64,000 nt of DNA from Polynucleobacter necessarius (GCF_900095205.1 NZ_LT606951.1:1426001-1490000); one strand, 5' to 3'; counted from the first letter of the stretch, positions 20,303-33,490 are shown. The notes: generated by a model from the sequence alone, not told the origin. Translations and numbers: made by a program.

Positions 20303-21432
20303 TTATACATATTGATGATGCATTAACCAATTCTCAGCAATAAATCTTTTCTCTAAGTCTGGAAGATGTGAAATTTTATTTCTAGGTGCATCAAGTAGAC
20401 TTCCGATTGAGTAGATGATTTCTCCCTGCACCAACTCAATAAAGTTATCAACAACTGCTCCATGTACAAAATTTATTGAGCCACCTTCATTATGAATAAA
20501 AATACATTTATTACTAAAAGCAATCTTGCATGTTGTCTTACTTCCTAAAGGTAAAAACTTCCCAATCCTATAACGAAGACATGATGAAAACTCATCATCG
20601 GATGAAGTTGCGCAAAATATATGAAGTCCATTTTTAAAAAACTCCACGTCAGCCATAGAAAGGGATTCATTTCCAGTAGCGCAAAATAGGATGTCCGCAG
20701 ATCTTAAAAATTCAGCTCTAGGGGAAGTATGAAATCCTAAGGATAGGGCGGCGGATGCGAGCAGAATTGGGTTTGAATCAAATACATCAACTCTGGAACC
20801 CCTGGACAACGAGGAAAAAGCAATGGATCTTCCAATCTTCCCGAACCCAATAACTCCAACACGTCTCCCAAGGAGAATTAATCCCTGTGAGCGCATAATT
20901 GCTTCGGCTGAAAAGACAATAGCCTGCCCAACTAATGAGTCTTCTGGCTCTTTAAGAGGGCTTCTGGCAACAGAAATCACTGGTACTAAACTTTCATCAG
21001 GCTCCCTTTGCCTAATTAGGGCTGCGTATTTCTGATGACCATTCTCAATATCTTCAACAATACCAATCATTTGTCCATCAAACTTATTAGTCATATCTAA
21101 TGCGACATGGGAGAAATATCCTCCCATGTCTATTATTACGAATCTCTCATTTTTAGTTAGGTCATCAATCGTTTTTATAAATTTAGCTGGGTTAGCTAGT
21201 ATCGCTCGTCGATCAATATCTAACACTAGATAGCGATGACTGAGGGCATGTAAATTTGCAAATTTTTTGAGCTTGCTTTGGGTATAACTCCAGCTATCTT
21301 AATGACACTCTCTAATGCAGTAAAAAAATTCATAAACTCGACATTAGCATGCATGACAACTAGAGCACTCTCAATATTCAGATACCTAGAAGGCTTGATA
21401 ATTGAAGTAAAGAAACTGGGAGCTTTCTGCAT
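20303..21432 (-). pseudogene. Adenosylhomocysteinase-like NAD-binding protein, one frameshift
   Basis: The N-terminal part (ATG at 21432, MQKAPSFFTSIIKPSRYLN) ends at a TAG near 21226. The rest continues in another frame as HRYLVLDIDRRAIL, joined if one A is added in the A6 run near 21256. The C-terminal part has a Rossmann motif GVIGFGKIGRSIAF and resembles S-adenosylhomocysteine hydrolase in the GxGxxG domain, but at about 376 residues it is much shorter than SahH (around 470) and is not the housekeeping enzyme. Two lines of evidence favour a specialised gene: the AT-rich composition and the Nudix/EamA neighbours. An AGGAG site near its 3' end serves the EamA gene. Confidence 0.7.
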
Positions 21433-21814
21433 GAATGGCTTTCAAACAGAAAATCTTAATAAAGCTCCGTAAAAATTACTACCTGATTTCTAAGTAAGAA
21501 ATTACCGACAAAGCATCAACGTTTTATGCGATAAGAAAATATTTTTGTCTTTAAACCCTACTCTTGAGAGCATCCAAGCTATAAGAATCAACGGAGGGCG
21601 CCAAAAACGGCCAGCGAGGTCACAATCACAATCTTAGGGCAGCTAAAAGAAATTGAATCAGCGCATAAATTCTCAATACCAATCAATCTTTGTAATCCCA
21701 GAAGGGAGAAATAGATTTGTAATTGCGATACATCCAATTAAATTTAATGCGCTTTGAAGCTTATTCTCGCAATTTTTTCAAGTAATTGTCTATCATCCCC
21801 CCAACAATTACATC
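21433..21814. other. AT-rich stretch without an intact gene
   Basis: No complete reading frame is visible here. On the minus strand a short frame at about 21588-21690 reads CPKIVIVTSLAVFGALR, reminiscent of the Ser-containing strand of NAD-dependent epimerases, and might be the stump of another island gene. This is a weak resemblance. Confidence 0.35.
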
Positions 21815-23839
<2,025 letters not shown>

Positions 23840-24916
23840 CTAGCTAAATAATCTGCTAGCTGTAGAAGATCCAGCGGGAACGCCGGATTTCTCAAGATTG
23901 GCGTAGAGAACATCAAGGTGCTGACGAATGCTGATGACTGCAGCACCGCTCAAATTAATTCCATTATCGTCAACTAAGCGTCCGTGGGCAGCTTGTGCAA
24001 TTTCAACGCCCTCCGATAGCATTCTTTCAAAAGCTCGCTCCTCTTGCGGTACTAGAGGAACCTCTAACAGTAGAGTAAGTTGGGATACAGATTTATTAGG
24101 GTCAAGATCAGTACTATTAAAAATCAATACACCCTTATTCAGAAACTCATATTGGCGACCGTTACGAGCCAACTTAAATCCACGCTGCCGCATCAAGGCA
24201 TCAAAATTACCCCATGGGCATGGCTCATCAAACACAACATTGATGCTTAACTGAATATCACTTTCAGCAGCCATCACATCTAATTCTTTTGCACTCTCCA
24301 GCATGGCGCTCACGCTGGGCATATCAATTTGGGAGCCAAGAGTTTCAGCCAATGCTTGCGAGCGAGAGCAAAAATCAGATAGCTCTAGAACTCCAATAGC
24401 GCCTTTGCGACTTGCAAGCTGAATCGCTAACTGCAATTCTGAATAGCTTGCCTCAGGCCTTAATTCTTCCCAGTCTTCGGCAGCGTCAATATCAGCATTC
24501 AAACCTTCGCACATCCAACGTGCCGTCGATTTCGCCTCAAGGTCAGTCCAAGCATTAATTTCTTCTAGAATTTCTGCCCCAGAAATACCTTGATCAAAGC
24601 GCAGTGTGATGACACAGTCTATGCGTGGATCGATAGCAAATTTCTCAGGGGCAGAAATCGTTTCTGAGAACGCTTCCCCAAAGTTTAGCTCGGTCCGACC
24701 AGATTGCTCAGAATCTGCGAATCCCTGTGTAAAGCCAGGCTCACGTGCAAAACGATCGTCTATTGCATATTCATTTTGCTCTTTCGCTTTTCGACGAGCA
24801 CGTGAATATTTGAAATTCATTACAGCCACTAAAACAAGAATCAATAGCCCGATAACTGCCAACGCAAACTGCAAATCAGACAAACCCAACATCGTCATGA
24901 TTTGTTCTAAATACAT
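23840..24916 (-). CDS. zipA: ZipA-like cell division protein (FtsZ-binding C-terminal domain)
   Basis: An N-terminal membrane anchor (LQFALAVIGLLILVLVAVM, about residues 14-32) is followed by a basic stretch KYSRARRKAKEQ, a variable linker and a C-terminal domain with INVVFDEPCPWGNFDALM and LLLEVPLVP typical of ZipA. The gene sits between smc and ligA, the usual place for this protein in betaproteobacteria. Its ATG at 24916 overlaps the smc stop by one base (TGATG). Sequence similarity to E. coli ZipA is expected to be low, so the call relies partly on position. Confidence 0.8.
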   Translation of the reverse strand: MYLEQIMTMLGLSDLQFALAVIGLLILVLVAVMNFKYSRARRKAKEQNEYAIDDRFAREPGFTQGFADSEQSGRTELNFGEAFSETISAPEKFAIDPRIDCVITLRFDQGISGAEILEEINAWTDLEAKSTARWMCEGLNADIDAAEDWEELRPEASYSELQLAIQLASRKGAIGVLELSDFCSRSQALAETLGSQIDMPSVSAMLESAKELDVMAAESDIQLSINVVFDEPCPWGNFDALMRQRGFKLARNGRQYEFLNKGVLIFNSTDLDPNKSVSQLTLLLEVPLVPQEERAFERMLSEGVEIAQAAHGRLVDDNGINLSGAAVISIRQHLDVLYANLEKSGVPAGSSTASRLFS

Positions 24917-27900
24917 CAAGCGGCCTCTACCATCGAAACAGCAGATGAGATATCAACCGCAACAATGCGGGATACACCCTGCTCTTGCATTGTGACACCA
25001 ATTAATTGATGAGCAATTTCCATCGTAATCTTGTTATGAGAAATAAATAAGAACTGTGTCTTATCCGACATTTTGGCAACTAACTGCGCATAGCGCAAGG
25101 TATTTGCATCATCCAATGGAGCATCCACCTCATCTAGCAGGCAGAATGGTGCTGGATTTAAGAGGAAGAGTGAGAATACCAAGGCAATCGCAGTTAAAGC
25201 CTTCTCACCACCAGAGAGGAGATAAATGGAGCTATTTTTCTTGCCTGGTGGCTGGGCCATGACTTGAACACCAGCATCTAAAATTTCTTCGCCCGTCATC
25301 ACTAATTCGGCGTGACCTCCACCAAATAACTCTGGGAAGAGCTTGCCAAAGTGCATATTGACTTGGTCAAATGTACCCTGCAATAAATCACGAGTTTCTG
25401 CATCAATCTTCGCGATCGCATCTGTCAAGGTTTGCATTGCTTCGTTTAAGTCTGCAGATTGAGCATCTAGGAACTGCTTGCGTTCGCGAGAGCTGGATAA
25501 CTCATCGAGGGCCGCCATATTCACAGGGCCTAAGGACTGAATCTCAGAATTTAAACGGTTCACTTCACTCTGTAGCGCCCCTACCTTTAGGTCTGTACTG
25601 AAGTTGGCCTCCAGCGCACTAAGGTCAGCTTCTGCATCAGCCAATAGAGTGGCGAATTGCTCATAGTTCAAGCGGGCTGCTTGTTCACGCAATTGCAAAT
25701 CAACCACCTTGTCACGCATCGGCTGCAAGCTACGCTCTACTTGCATACGAGATTCATCTGCTTCACGCAATTGATGCAATAAGGCATCTTGCTCAGTACG
25801 TGCATTTGCTAAAGCGGCTTCACGTGCGCTACGAGCTAACAATAAACCTTGTAATTTATCTTGCGCCTCATCGTCACTCAATGTTTCCAATTCTTGAGTG
25901 GCAGAATCGTGCTTATCCTGAATCTCCATGATCTGTGTACGAGCCGTACTTTGATCGCGTTGCAAATCACTAATGCGTTGTTGCAAAGATCGTGTTGCAA
26001 ATGCGGCTTCTTGAGCAGCCATCTCGGCAGCACGCAATGACTCACGTAGGCGATCACGTTCTTCAGTAGAGCGCTCCAATGTTTCTTGTGCATTTTGCAA
26101 AGCCTCTTGCAACCCTTGCTTAGATTCTTCCGCTTCAAGCAATTCTGCTGCTGACTGCTCTTGAGTTTGACTCAATTGCTCCATCTGCTGACGTAATTCA
26201 CTCAACTCACCCTGAATTTGAGCTGCACGTTGACTGTATTGCTCTTCAGCTTGAGTCAACTGCATTCTCTCCACTTCAAAGCCATGGGCTTCTTGAACAG
26301 CATGCTCAGCATTTTCACGTGCTTGCTCGGCCGCTTGATGAGCAGCTTGATAGTTGGCAACATATTGATCCAACTCGCCCTTGAGTTCGCTTTGCATAAG
26401 CTGTTGCGCACGCAATTGCTTCTCAAGACTCTCCATTTCTTGGGCACGCGCCAACATACCCGCTTGCTCAGAATCTGCTGCATAAAGCTGCACGCCGACT
26501 CTACTTACTAAATGACCTTGCTGAGTAACAAATGCGCCACCAGCTGGTAATTTTTCACGACGATGTAAGGCATCCTCGAGACTGCTAGCGATGTAAATAT
26601 TATCAAGCCACTCTTGTAATACTGAAGTGAGTCTTGGTGCGCCAACACTTTGAACGCGACTTAACAAAGGTGTGAAGTCAGCAGGAGCAGAGGTATGTGC
26701 AGGCGTAATTTCTTCTGTGAGCAAAATGGCCAGGCGACTTGGAGGTGCGTCATTAGCTAAAGCCAATGTTTCTTGAACACTCTTTGCGGTAACTGCAGCT
26801 AGACGCTCGCGCAATACAGACTCTAAAGCAGCTTCCCAGCCACTCTCAACTTTGAGCTCTTGCCAAAGACGCTTACTCTCTTTGAGACCCTTACTTTCTA
26901 ACCAAGGACCAATCTTGCCTTGAGCTTGAACGCTGGACTGTAGCGCGGTAAGCGCGGTCAACTTTGCCTCAGTCTGAGCTAGATCTTGATTTGCTACCTG
27001 AATTTGTTGTTGAGCGGCATTACGAGCCTCATCTGCAGCAGGAACACGTTGTTGTGTTTCACCAGCCCGTTGCTTGGCTTCATCCACTTTACGAGCAGCC
27101 ATCGCCTGACGATCAATTGCCATTTGCAAAGCCTCGGCATCCGGTCTACGTAAGCCATCAAACTCACTCACTAGGCGAATCTCACGACCCTTTAGCTCAT
27201 CAGATTGAGCTGACATTGAACGAATGCGCTCACCTAAACTAGCTAAGCGTTGCTCAATAGAAGCCAAGGCATCGCGTGCTTGATTCAATTCACGAGTAGC
27301 GTTTTGATATACATCCTCACGACCTGGCATTTGCTCTTGCAAACCATTTAAATCAGCTAACAGTGCTTGTTCTTTTTCAGAAGCTAATGCAAGCTCATGC
27401 TCGGTAGTCCGCTGTGCTTGAGCTGCGTCGGTTTCTTGCACAGTCCAGCGTTGTAATTGCGCTTGCAGATCTTGCGTTTGTTGCTGCAAACGTTGACGTG
27501 CTTCTTGCACATAATGAATTTGTGACTCGACCTGACTCACATCAGAATTCGTTTGATATAAATCACCCTGTGCTTGCGAAACTTTATCTTGTAATGCGTA
27601 CTGTTGTGTACGCACGGTTTCTAGCTCAGCCTCGGCATGACAGAGCTTAGCAGTCTGCTCCTCTAGTCCTACCTGCGTATCACGAATGCCATTAGCATGA
27701 TGCTCTTGCTCTTTACCGGCTTCAGTCTGACGTACAAACCAAAGTAGTTGTTGCTGAGACTTCATCTGAGTAGAAAGTTCGGCATGGCGCTCTGCAACAG
27801 TGGCTTGTTTTTCTAAACGAGTTAACTGTTGGTCTAATTCGCGCAAGATGTCTTCAACGCGTGTTAAGTTCTCAACCGTATCTTCTAAACGCGAGGCAGT

Positions 27901-28437
27901 TTCTTTGCGACGCTCTTTATATTTGGAAACACCAGCAGCCTCTTCCAAGAAAACGCGCAACTCTTCTGGCTTCGCCTCCAAAATACGATTGATCGTACCT
28001 TGCCCAATGATCGCGTAACCTCTTGGACCCATACCCGTACCCGAGAAAATATCTTGAATGTCTTTACGACGCACCACTTGGTTGTTTACATAATAACTAG
28101 AATTTCCATCACGCGTTAAAACGCGTTTCACACCCAATTCAGTAAAAGCGCTCCATTGACCTTGAGCGCGTCCGTCTGAATTATCAAAAATGAGTTCCAC
28201 GCTGGCTCGACCAGATGGCTTACGCAAACCTGATCCATTAAAAATCACGTCTTGCATAGATTCGCCGCGTAATTCGCTAGCGCGGGATTCACCCAAAACC
28301 CAGCGAACGGCGTCAATAATGTTCGACTTTCCGCAACCATTAGGACCTACAACGCCAATCAATTGGCCAGGCATTTCAAAATGGGTTGGGCCTACGAAAG
28401 ACTTAAAGCCGGAAAGTTTGATGGATTTCAGCTGCAC
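24916..28437 (-). CDS. smc: Chromosome segregation protein SMC
   Basis: The ATPase of the chromosome-condensing SMC-ScpAB complex. Walker A is GPNGCGKSNI (about residues 31-40), followed by two long coiled-coil arms, a hinge around residues 510-660 (starting near KIGPWLESKGL), then the signature LLSGGEKALTAIALVF and Walker B FCLLDEVDAPLDD near the C-terminus. The length of 1173 residues is normal. The start is GTG at 28437. Heads the smc-zipA-ligA operon, divergent from dapD. Confidence 0.97.
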   Translation of the reverse strand: MQLKSIKLSGFKSFVGPTHFEMPGQLIGVVGPNGCGKSNIIDAVRWVLGESRASELRGESMQDVIFNGSGLRKPSGRASVELIFDNSDGRAQGQWSAFTELGVKRVLTRDGNSSYYVNNQVVRRKDIQDIFSGTGMGPRGYAIIGQGTINRILEAKPEELRVFLEEAAGVSKYKERRKETASRLEDTVENLTRVEDILRELDQQLTRLEKQATVAERHAELSTQMKSQQQLLWFVRQTEAGKEQEHHANGIRDTQVGLEEQTAKLCHAEAELETVRTQQYALQDKVSQAQGDLYQTNSDVSQVESQIHYVQEARQRLQQQTQDLQAQLQRWTVQETDAAQAQRTTEHELALASEKEQALLADLNGLQEQMPGREDVYQNATRELNQARDALASIEQRLASLGERIRSMSAQSDELKGREIRLVSEFDGLRRPDAEALQMAIDRQAMAARKVDEAKQRAGETQQRVPAADEARNAAQQQIQVANQDLAQTEAKLTALTALQSSVQAQGKIGPWLESKGLKESKRLWQELKVESGWEAALESVLRERLAAVTAKSVQETLALANDAPPSRLAILLTEEITPAHTSAPADFTPLLSRVQSVGAPRLTSVLQEWLDNIYIASSLEDALHRREKLPAGGAFVTQQGHLVSRVGVQLYAADSEQAGMLARAQEMESLEKQLRAQQLMQSELKGELDQYVANYQAAHQAAEQARENAEHAVQEAHGFEVERMQLTQAEEQYSQRAAQIQGELSELRQQMEQLSQTQEQSAAELLEAEESKQGLQEALQNAQETLERSTEERDRLRESLRAAEMAAQEAAFATRSLQQRISDLQRDQSTARTQIMEIQDKHDSATQELETLSDDEAQDKLQGLLLARSAREAALANARTEQDALLHQLREADESRMQVERSLQPMRDKVVDLQLREQAARLNYEQFATLLADAEADLSALEANFSTDLKVGALQSEVNRLNSEIQSLGPVNMAALDELSSSRERKQFLDAQSADLNEAMQTLTDAIAKIDAETRDLLQGTFDQVNMHFGKLFPELFGGGHAELVMTGEEILDAGVQVMAQPPGKKNSSIYLLSGGEKALTAIALVFSLFLLNPAPFCLLDEVDAPLDDANTLRYAQLVAKMSDKTQFLFISHNKITMEIAHQLIGVTMQEQGVSRIVAVDISSAVSMVEAA

Positions 28438-28610
28438 GGCGTACTTTGCAGGGAAAAAAGGAGTTCAGATTAAGGGATAAAAATTAAAACTAAAGTGGGA
28501 AGATGATAGCAAGCTTGGAGGCTCTTAGACGCGTCTTTCCCCATCTATATAATGATAAATCTACCCTCAGGGACAAAATCCCTTAACAATTTGATAGTTA
28601 ACTAAAAAGC

Positions 28611-29438
28611 ATGAGCCAATCACCACAAAACATCATTGAACAAGCCTGGGAAAACCGCACAAACCTATCCCCAGAAAGCGCCCCTGGAGACGTCCGCAAT
28701 GCCATAAATGCCGTCTTAGAGGGTCTCAATGCCGGCACTATCCGCGTAGCTGAACGCCGAGACGTGGGTAAGTGGGAAGTCAATCAGTGGGTAAAAAAGG
28801 CTGTTTTGCTGTCATTTCGCCTAGAAGACAACCAGCCAATGAGTGCTGGTGGTTATACCCAGTTCTACGATAAGGTTCCTAGCAAGTTTGAAAATTACAC
28901 TGCGGCTGATTTTGCTGTAGGCGGCTTTCGGGTGGTACCACCTGCGGTCGCACGCCGTGGCTCTTTTATCGGCAAAAATACCGTTTTAATGCCTTCATAC
29001 GTCAATATTGGCGCTTATGTAGGCGAAGGAACCATGGTTGATACCTGGGCAACAGTAGGGTCATGCGCTCAAATTGGTAAAAATGTTCACCTTTCTGGAG
29101 GTGTTGGCATTGGCGGCGTCTTAGAGCCAATCCAAGCTGGGCCGGTCATTATTGAAGATAACTGCTTTATCGGCGCCCGCTCTGAGGTTGTCGAAGGTGT
29201 GGTTATTGAAGAAAACGCTGTTTTATCAATGGGTGTCTACATTGGTCAAAGCACCAAAATCTATGATCGTGAAACTGGTGAAGTGCACTATGGTCGCGTT
29301 CCTGCTGGCTCGGTAGTCGTTCCAGGATCGCTTCCTTTAGCATGTGGCAAATACAGCCTGTACGCCGCGATCATCGTAAAGAAAGTGGATGCTCAAACCC
29401 GAACAAAAACTGCTATCAATGAATTACTTCGCGACTAA
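28611..29438 (+). CDS. dapD: Tetrahydrodipicolinate N-succinyltransferase
   Basis: An enzyme of the succinylase branch of lysine and diaminopimelate synthesis. The left-handed beta-helix is visible as hexapeptide repeats ([20 protein letters not shown] region, about residues 125-235), and the N-terminal alpha domain carries the [19 protein letters not shown] segment. The 275-residue length is standard. It has no strong ribosome-binding site. A small stem (aggga/tccct) lies about 30 bases upstream. dapE follows after 9 bases, so both steps are co-expressed. Confidence 0.96.
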   Translation: MSQSPQNIIEQAWENRTNLSPESAPGDVRNAINAVLEGLNAGTIRVAERRDVGKWEVNQWVKKAVLLSFRLEDNQPMSAGGYTQFYDKVPSKFENYTAADFAVGGFRVVPPAVARRGSFIGKNTVLMPSYVNIGAYVGEGTMVDTWATVGSCAQIGKNVHLSGGVGIGGVLEPIQAGPVIIEDNCFIGARSEVVEGVVIEENAVLSMGVYIGQSTKIYDRETGEVHYGRVPAGSVVVPGSLPLACGKYSLYAAIIVKKVDAQTRTKTAINELLRD

Positions 29439-29447
29439 GCTACCTAC

Positions 29448-30599
29448 ATGAGCGCCACTCTTGAGCTTACCGAAGCTCTCATCGCTTGCCATTCGATTAC
29501 TCCGGCTGATGGTGGCTGCCAAGATTTAATTACCAAGCGACTCCAAGCAATTGGATTTCAAACGGAGAGTGTCGTCAGTGGGCCCGAGGATTTTGAAGTA
29601 ACGAACTTGTGGGCGATTAAAAAGGGTAAAGCTGGCGCCGAAGGAAAAGTTTTGGTATTTGCCGGCCATACCGATGTAGTCCCTACCGGACCCTTGGATA
29701 GATGGACTAATAATCCTTTCACCCCAACTATTCGTGATGGCACGCTCTATGGCCGTGGGGCAGCGGATATGAAAACCTCACTCGCTGGCTTTGTGGTTGC
29801 TGCAGAAGAGTTTGTCGCACAACATCCTGATCATCAAGGAGCTATTGCCTTCTTGATCACCAGTGATGAAGAAGGTCCCGCCAACGATGGGACTGTCATC
29901 ATGTGCGAGCGCTTACAAAAACAAGGTCAACGTTTGGACTATTGCGTCATTGGGGAGCCAACATCCGTTGATCGTCTTGGCGATATGATCAAGAATGGTC
30001 GTCGCGGATCTTTATCTGGCAAGCTGCGAGTTAAGGGTATTCAAGCACATATAGCCTATCCACATTTAGGTAAGAATCCTATTCATCTTTTTGCACCTGC
30101 TATTTCCGCATTAGTAGAAACTGAGTGGGATAAAGGTAACGAATACTTTCAGCCGACAAGCTTTCAGATCTCTAATGTGCATGGAGGCACTGGTGTAAAT
30201 AACGTTATTCCTGGTGAGCTCGTTATTGACTTTAACTTCCGTTTCTCAACCGAGAGCAAACCAGAGCAATTACGTGAACGCCTCGAAAAAATTCTGAAAG
30301 ACGCAGGTCTCGAATTTGAAATCCACTGGGTATTAGGCGGTAGCCCTTTTATTACTGGTGATGGCGCTTTGGCTGGTGCACTACGATCCGCTATTAAAGC
30401 GGAGACCAATATCGATACCGAACTCTCTACAACTGGGGGGACCAGTGATGGTCGCTTCATTGCCAAAATTTGCAAAGAGGTAGTAGAGTTTGGGCCTCTC
30501 AATGCCACTAGCCACAAAATTGATGAGTGCGTCATCGTGGATGATGTAGAGCCGCTCAAAAATATTTATCGCAAGACTCTCGAGCAGTTAATCGCCTAA
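29448..30599 (+). CDS. dapE: Succinyl-diaminopimelate desuccinylase
   Basis: An M20 zinc peptidase-fold enzyme that releases L,L-diaminopimelate. The metal and catalytic residues are visible in [12 protein letters not shown] (His, Asp), the bridging Asp in [13 protein letters not shown], the catalytic Glu pair in [12 protein letters not shown] and the C-terminal His in NATSHKIDE. The length of 383 residues is usual. It lies 9 bases after dapD and 44 before prmB. Confidence 0.96.
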   Translation: MSATLELTEALIACHSITPADGGCQDLITKRLQAIGFQTESVVSGPEDFEVTNLWAIKKGKAGAEGKVLVFAGHTDVVPTGPLDRWTNNPFTPTIRDGTLYGRGAADMKTSLAGFVVAAEEFVAQHPDHQGAIAFLITSDEEGPANDGTVIMCERLQKQGQRLDYCVIGEPTSVDRLGDMIKNGRRGSLSGKLRVKGIQAHIAYPHLGKNPIHLFAPAISALVETEWDKGNEYFQPTSFQISNVHGGTGVNNVIPGELVIDFNFRFSTESKPEQLRERLEKILKDAGLEFEIHWVLGGSPFITGDGALAGALRSAIKAETNIDTELSTTGGTSDGRFIAKICKEVVEFGPLNATSHKIDECVIVDDVEPLKNIYRKTLEQLIA

Positions 30600-30643
30600 G
30601 CGCTAGTTACACGCTTGCCTATTTCTTTAAAGACCTCTCCATC

Positions 30644-31540
30644 ATGGACCCTGAGCCTCAGCAACAACTCACAGTAAATCAGTGCATTGAACAAATTGCA
30701 CAAAAGCTAGCATCAGCAAACTTGCACTACGGACACGGGGCAATTGATGCACAAAGCGAAGCGCTGTGGATTATTAGCAAACAACTCAACCTGAATCCAA
30801 TTGAGGCACTGGATCATTTAGAAGATACGATCTCGGAAGATCAACAGCAAAATGCTTCCGCCGTTGCAGATACCCGAATCTCTACACGTAAACCGCTTGC
30901 CTATATTTTGGGTGAAGCTTGGCTCATGGGTGTGCCATTCTATTGCAGTGAGCAAAGTATTGTTCCTCGTTCTTGGATCGCGGAACTTATCGTCAATGGC
31001 TCGCTAGAGCCATGGTTAACAGCCAATGGAAAAGCACTAGATCTTTGTGCCGGTAATGGATCACTAGCAATTCTCTTAGCACTTTCTCGCCCTGATATTC
31101 ACGTAAGCGCTTGTGATATTAGTATGCCCGCACTTGCTATTGCAGCACGCAACCTAGATCGTCATAGCCTGAACTCTCAGGTTGAGTTACTAGACGGAGA
31201 CTTGTGGGATGCCTTGCCAAAGCCCAATGAAGATAATTTATTTGATCTCATCATCTGCAATCCGCCTTATGTGAACGCCACCTCGATGGCTGCGCTTCCA
31301 GCGGAATATCAAGCTGAGCCAAAATTAGCGTTAGCCGGTGGCGATGATGGCATGGACTTAATCAGACGCATTATTACTTATGCCCCAGATTATTTATCAG
31401 AGCGCGGCGCTATCTTGATTGAAATTGGTAACGAGTATGAAAACTTCAAAAAAGCGTTTCCACAAACCCCAGTAATCTGGATGGGGGCATCTGCCGGCGA
31501 AGAACAGGTCTTACTAATACAGGCAGAAGACTTGCGTTAA
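30644..31540 (+). CDS. prmB: Release/ribosomal protein glutamine N5-methyltransferase (PrmB)
   Basis: A class I SAM methyltransferase that modifies a Gln of a ribosomal protein (uL3 in E. coli). The SAM motif is ALDLCAGNGSLAILLA (about residues 127-142) and the catalytic NPPY motif is ICNPPYVNA (about 204-212). The prmB-type N-terminus with ARxxx and the IPRS/IVPRSWIAELI segment favour PrmB over PrmC. It follows dapE on the plus strand and converges with the radA remnant. Confidence 0.9.
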   Translation: MDPEPQQQLTVNQCIEQIAQKLASANLHYGHGAIDAQSEALWIISKQLNLNPIEALDHLEDTISEDQQQNASAVADTRISTRKPLAYILGEAWLMGVPFYCSEQSIVPRSWIAELIVNGSLEPWLTANGKALDLCAGNGSLAILLALSRPDIHVSACDISMPALAIAARNLDRHSLNSQVELLDGDLWDALPKPNEDNLFDLIICNPPYVNATSMAALPAEYQAEPKLALAGGDDGMDLIRRIITYAPDYLSERGAILIEIGNEYENFKKAFPQTPVIWMGASAGEEQVLLIQAEDLR

Positions 31541-31561
31541 GAAAAATCATGGACTGAAAGC

Positions 31562-32943
31562 TTAACTAAGCTCGGCCGCTGCCGCAATTGCCTGGTCAAT
31601 GCGCTCAACTGGAATGACTTTTAGTCCAGGAATCTTAGTCTTAGGCATATTCGCTTTCGGGATAATGGCCACCAACCCGTAAAGCCCAATTTAGCCGCTT
31701 CCTTCAAACGCTCCTGACCACGTGGGCATGGACGTATCTCTCCAACCAAACCTACCTCACCAAACACAATCAATTCCTTAGGCAACGCACGATTACGGAT
31801 GGATGATTGAATGGCTAATAAAACGGCAAGGTCTGCTGCTGGTTCTGAAATCTTCACGCCACCAACCGCATTTAATTTAAGAAGACGTCTTGATCAAAAT
31901 AAGACACGCCAGCGTGACGATGCAATACCACTAGCAGCATTGCTAAGCGAGCCCGCTCTAAGCCAACTGCCAAACGACGGGGATTGGAAACATGCGCAGC
32001 ATCAACCAAGGCTTGAATCTCAACCAATAAAGGTCTACTTCCCTCTTGTGTCACCAATACACAAGCCCCCGGCACCATTTGCTCATGCTGCGACAAAAAA
32101 ATGGCTGATGGATTAGTAACTCCGCGCAGACCTTTTTCAGTCATCGCAAAAACACCAAGCTCATTAACTGCACCAAAACGATTTTTGATTGAACGCACCA
32201 AACAAAAAGAAGAATGGGTATCACCCTCAAAATATAAGACTGCATCCACAATATGCTCTAAGACTCTTGGCCCAGCAAGGTGTCCATCTTTCGTCACATA
32301 CCCCACCATATTAATACGCAGATGCCGCTAGATTTAGCGGCTCTAGTTAATTGAGCAGCACATTCACGTACTTGCGCCACTGATCCGGGAGCGGAGCTTA
32401 GTACTTCAGAGTACAAGGTCTGAATAGAGTCCACCACCAATACCTGTGGCTTAACCGTATCCATAATAGAAATCAGTTTTTCTAATTGGATTTCTGCCAA
32501 AACTTCAAACTGATGGGCCGTCCAATGCAATGCTATTTGCCCGCAATGCTATTTGCGCCGCCGATTCCTCGCCGCTACTGTAGAGCACATTCATGCCAGC
32601 AAAACTCATCTCTGCTAAGACTTGCAAAAGTAAGGTTGACTTACCAATACCCGGATCACCACCCAAGAGAACGACGCCACCTGGGACTAGACCGCCTCCT
32701 AGCACTCGATCAAACTCTTCTACGCCAGTGCTAAATCTTGGCAAGTCTTCGGGCAGTAATCGCCGATAACTTTTGTCTTGGTAATGATTGCGCTAAACCC
32801 TGAAAGCGAGCATTGGAACTTGTGGTCTCTGGCAGACCCTCTTCCATCGTATTCCACGACTGGCAGGATGGGCGCTGACCCTGCCACTTAGCAGATGTGC
32901 CTCCACAAGACTGACAGATATAAACCGTTTTGACTTTAGCCAA
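31562..32943 (-). pseudogene. radA: DNA repair protein RadA, at least four frameshifts
   Basis: The full protein can be traced in five overlapping pieces: zinc finger (YICQSCGGTSAKWQGQ), Walker A ([16 protein letters not shown]), Walker B (LVVDSIQTLYSE), the RadA-specific KNRFG motif and the Lon-like C-terminal domain (GEVGLVGEIRPCPRGQ), ending IDQAIAAAAELS at 31562. Frames change near 31690, 31865, 32300, 32520 and 32740. In the zinc finger one Cys of the second pair has become Arg (GQRPSC where family members have CPSC), a further sign of relaxed selection. RadA helps branch migration in recombination and transformation, which are also affected by the loss of comEC and recJ here. Confidence 0.93.
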
Positions 32944-32980
32944 GAGTTACCCAATAAAAGAAAAAGTAAATTGGAAAAAA

Positions 32981-33490
32981 TTAATCAAGCTGCGTGCCAG
33001 ATTTATTTTCTTGCGCACGCTTAGGAGCATCTTTACGACGCTGCTCCAGATCGGCCGCTCTTGCTGCCGCATCTTTCTGCTTTTGCTCAAACTCGCGCTG
33101 ATTAGCTGCTCGCTCAGATGCTTTTTCTGGAGAAGCACGTTCCGTTGCCCGCTTAATATCTTCTTGATTTTTCAGGCTCTCACGAAGTTTTCGCTGTACT
33201 TCATGTAGAGCCACTTCTTGCTCTCGAATAGGATCAATCTCTTTGCGATACTCGGCACGAGCGCTTTTGATGCAGTAATTCACCCAATAGTTTTGATAGC
33301 ACTCTGAAGATGCTTTACCCCAACGGTATTTAGCCCACTCGCGCTGAAGCTCTAACTCTTGCTCAATCTTATCTAGCTGCTCAAGCTCAGCCTCCTCAGC
33401 AGGGGTGGCTAATGCAACCCCACTGAAGGCTGTAACCAGTAAAAATATTGAGATAAATATTTTTGAGCAGATGGAAAGGCTTTTTCTCAA
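32981..33490 (-). CDS. Small secreted coiled-coil protein, unknown function
   Basis: A 169-residue protein with a signal peptide ([18 protein letters not shown]) followed by an acidic-to-basic charged region rich in Glu, Lys, Arg and Ala, likely a coiled coil. Two Cys ([12 protein letters not shown]) in the middle could form a disulfide in the periplasm. The ATG overlaps the kup stop by 4 bases, so it seems to have been co-transcribed with kup. I do not recognise a named family. The frame is intact although the upstream gene is broken. Confidence 0.7.
   Translation of the reverse strand: MRKSLSICSKIFISIFLLVTAFSGVALATPAEEAELEQLDKIEQELELQREWAKYRWGKASSECYQNYWVNYCIKSARAEYRKEIDPIREQEVALHEVQRKLRESLKNQEDIKRATERASPEKASERAANQREFEQKQKDAAARAADLEQRRKDAPKRAQENKSGTQLD

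Noticed and set aside
26218..26511. Hydrophobic plus-strand frame opposite the smc coiled coil
   Set aside because: Leu-rich antisense of Gln/Glu-rich coiled coil is expected by codon complementarity, not a membrane protein gene.
32526..32558. Apparent direct repeat of gcaatgctatttgc in the radA remnant
   Set aside because: Both copies encode ordinary RadA residues (AQIALRA and NSIAL), so this is chance similarity rather than a recent duplication.
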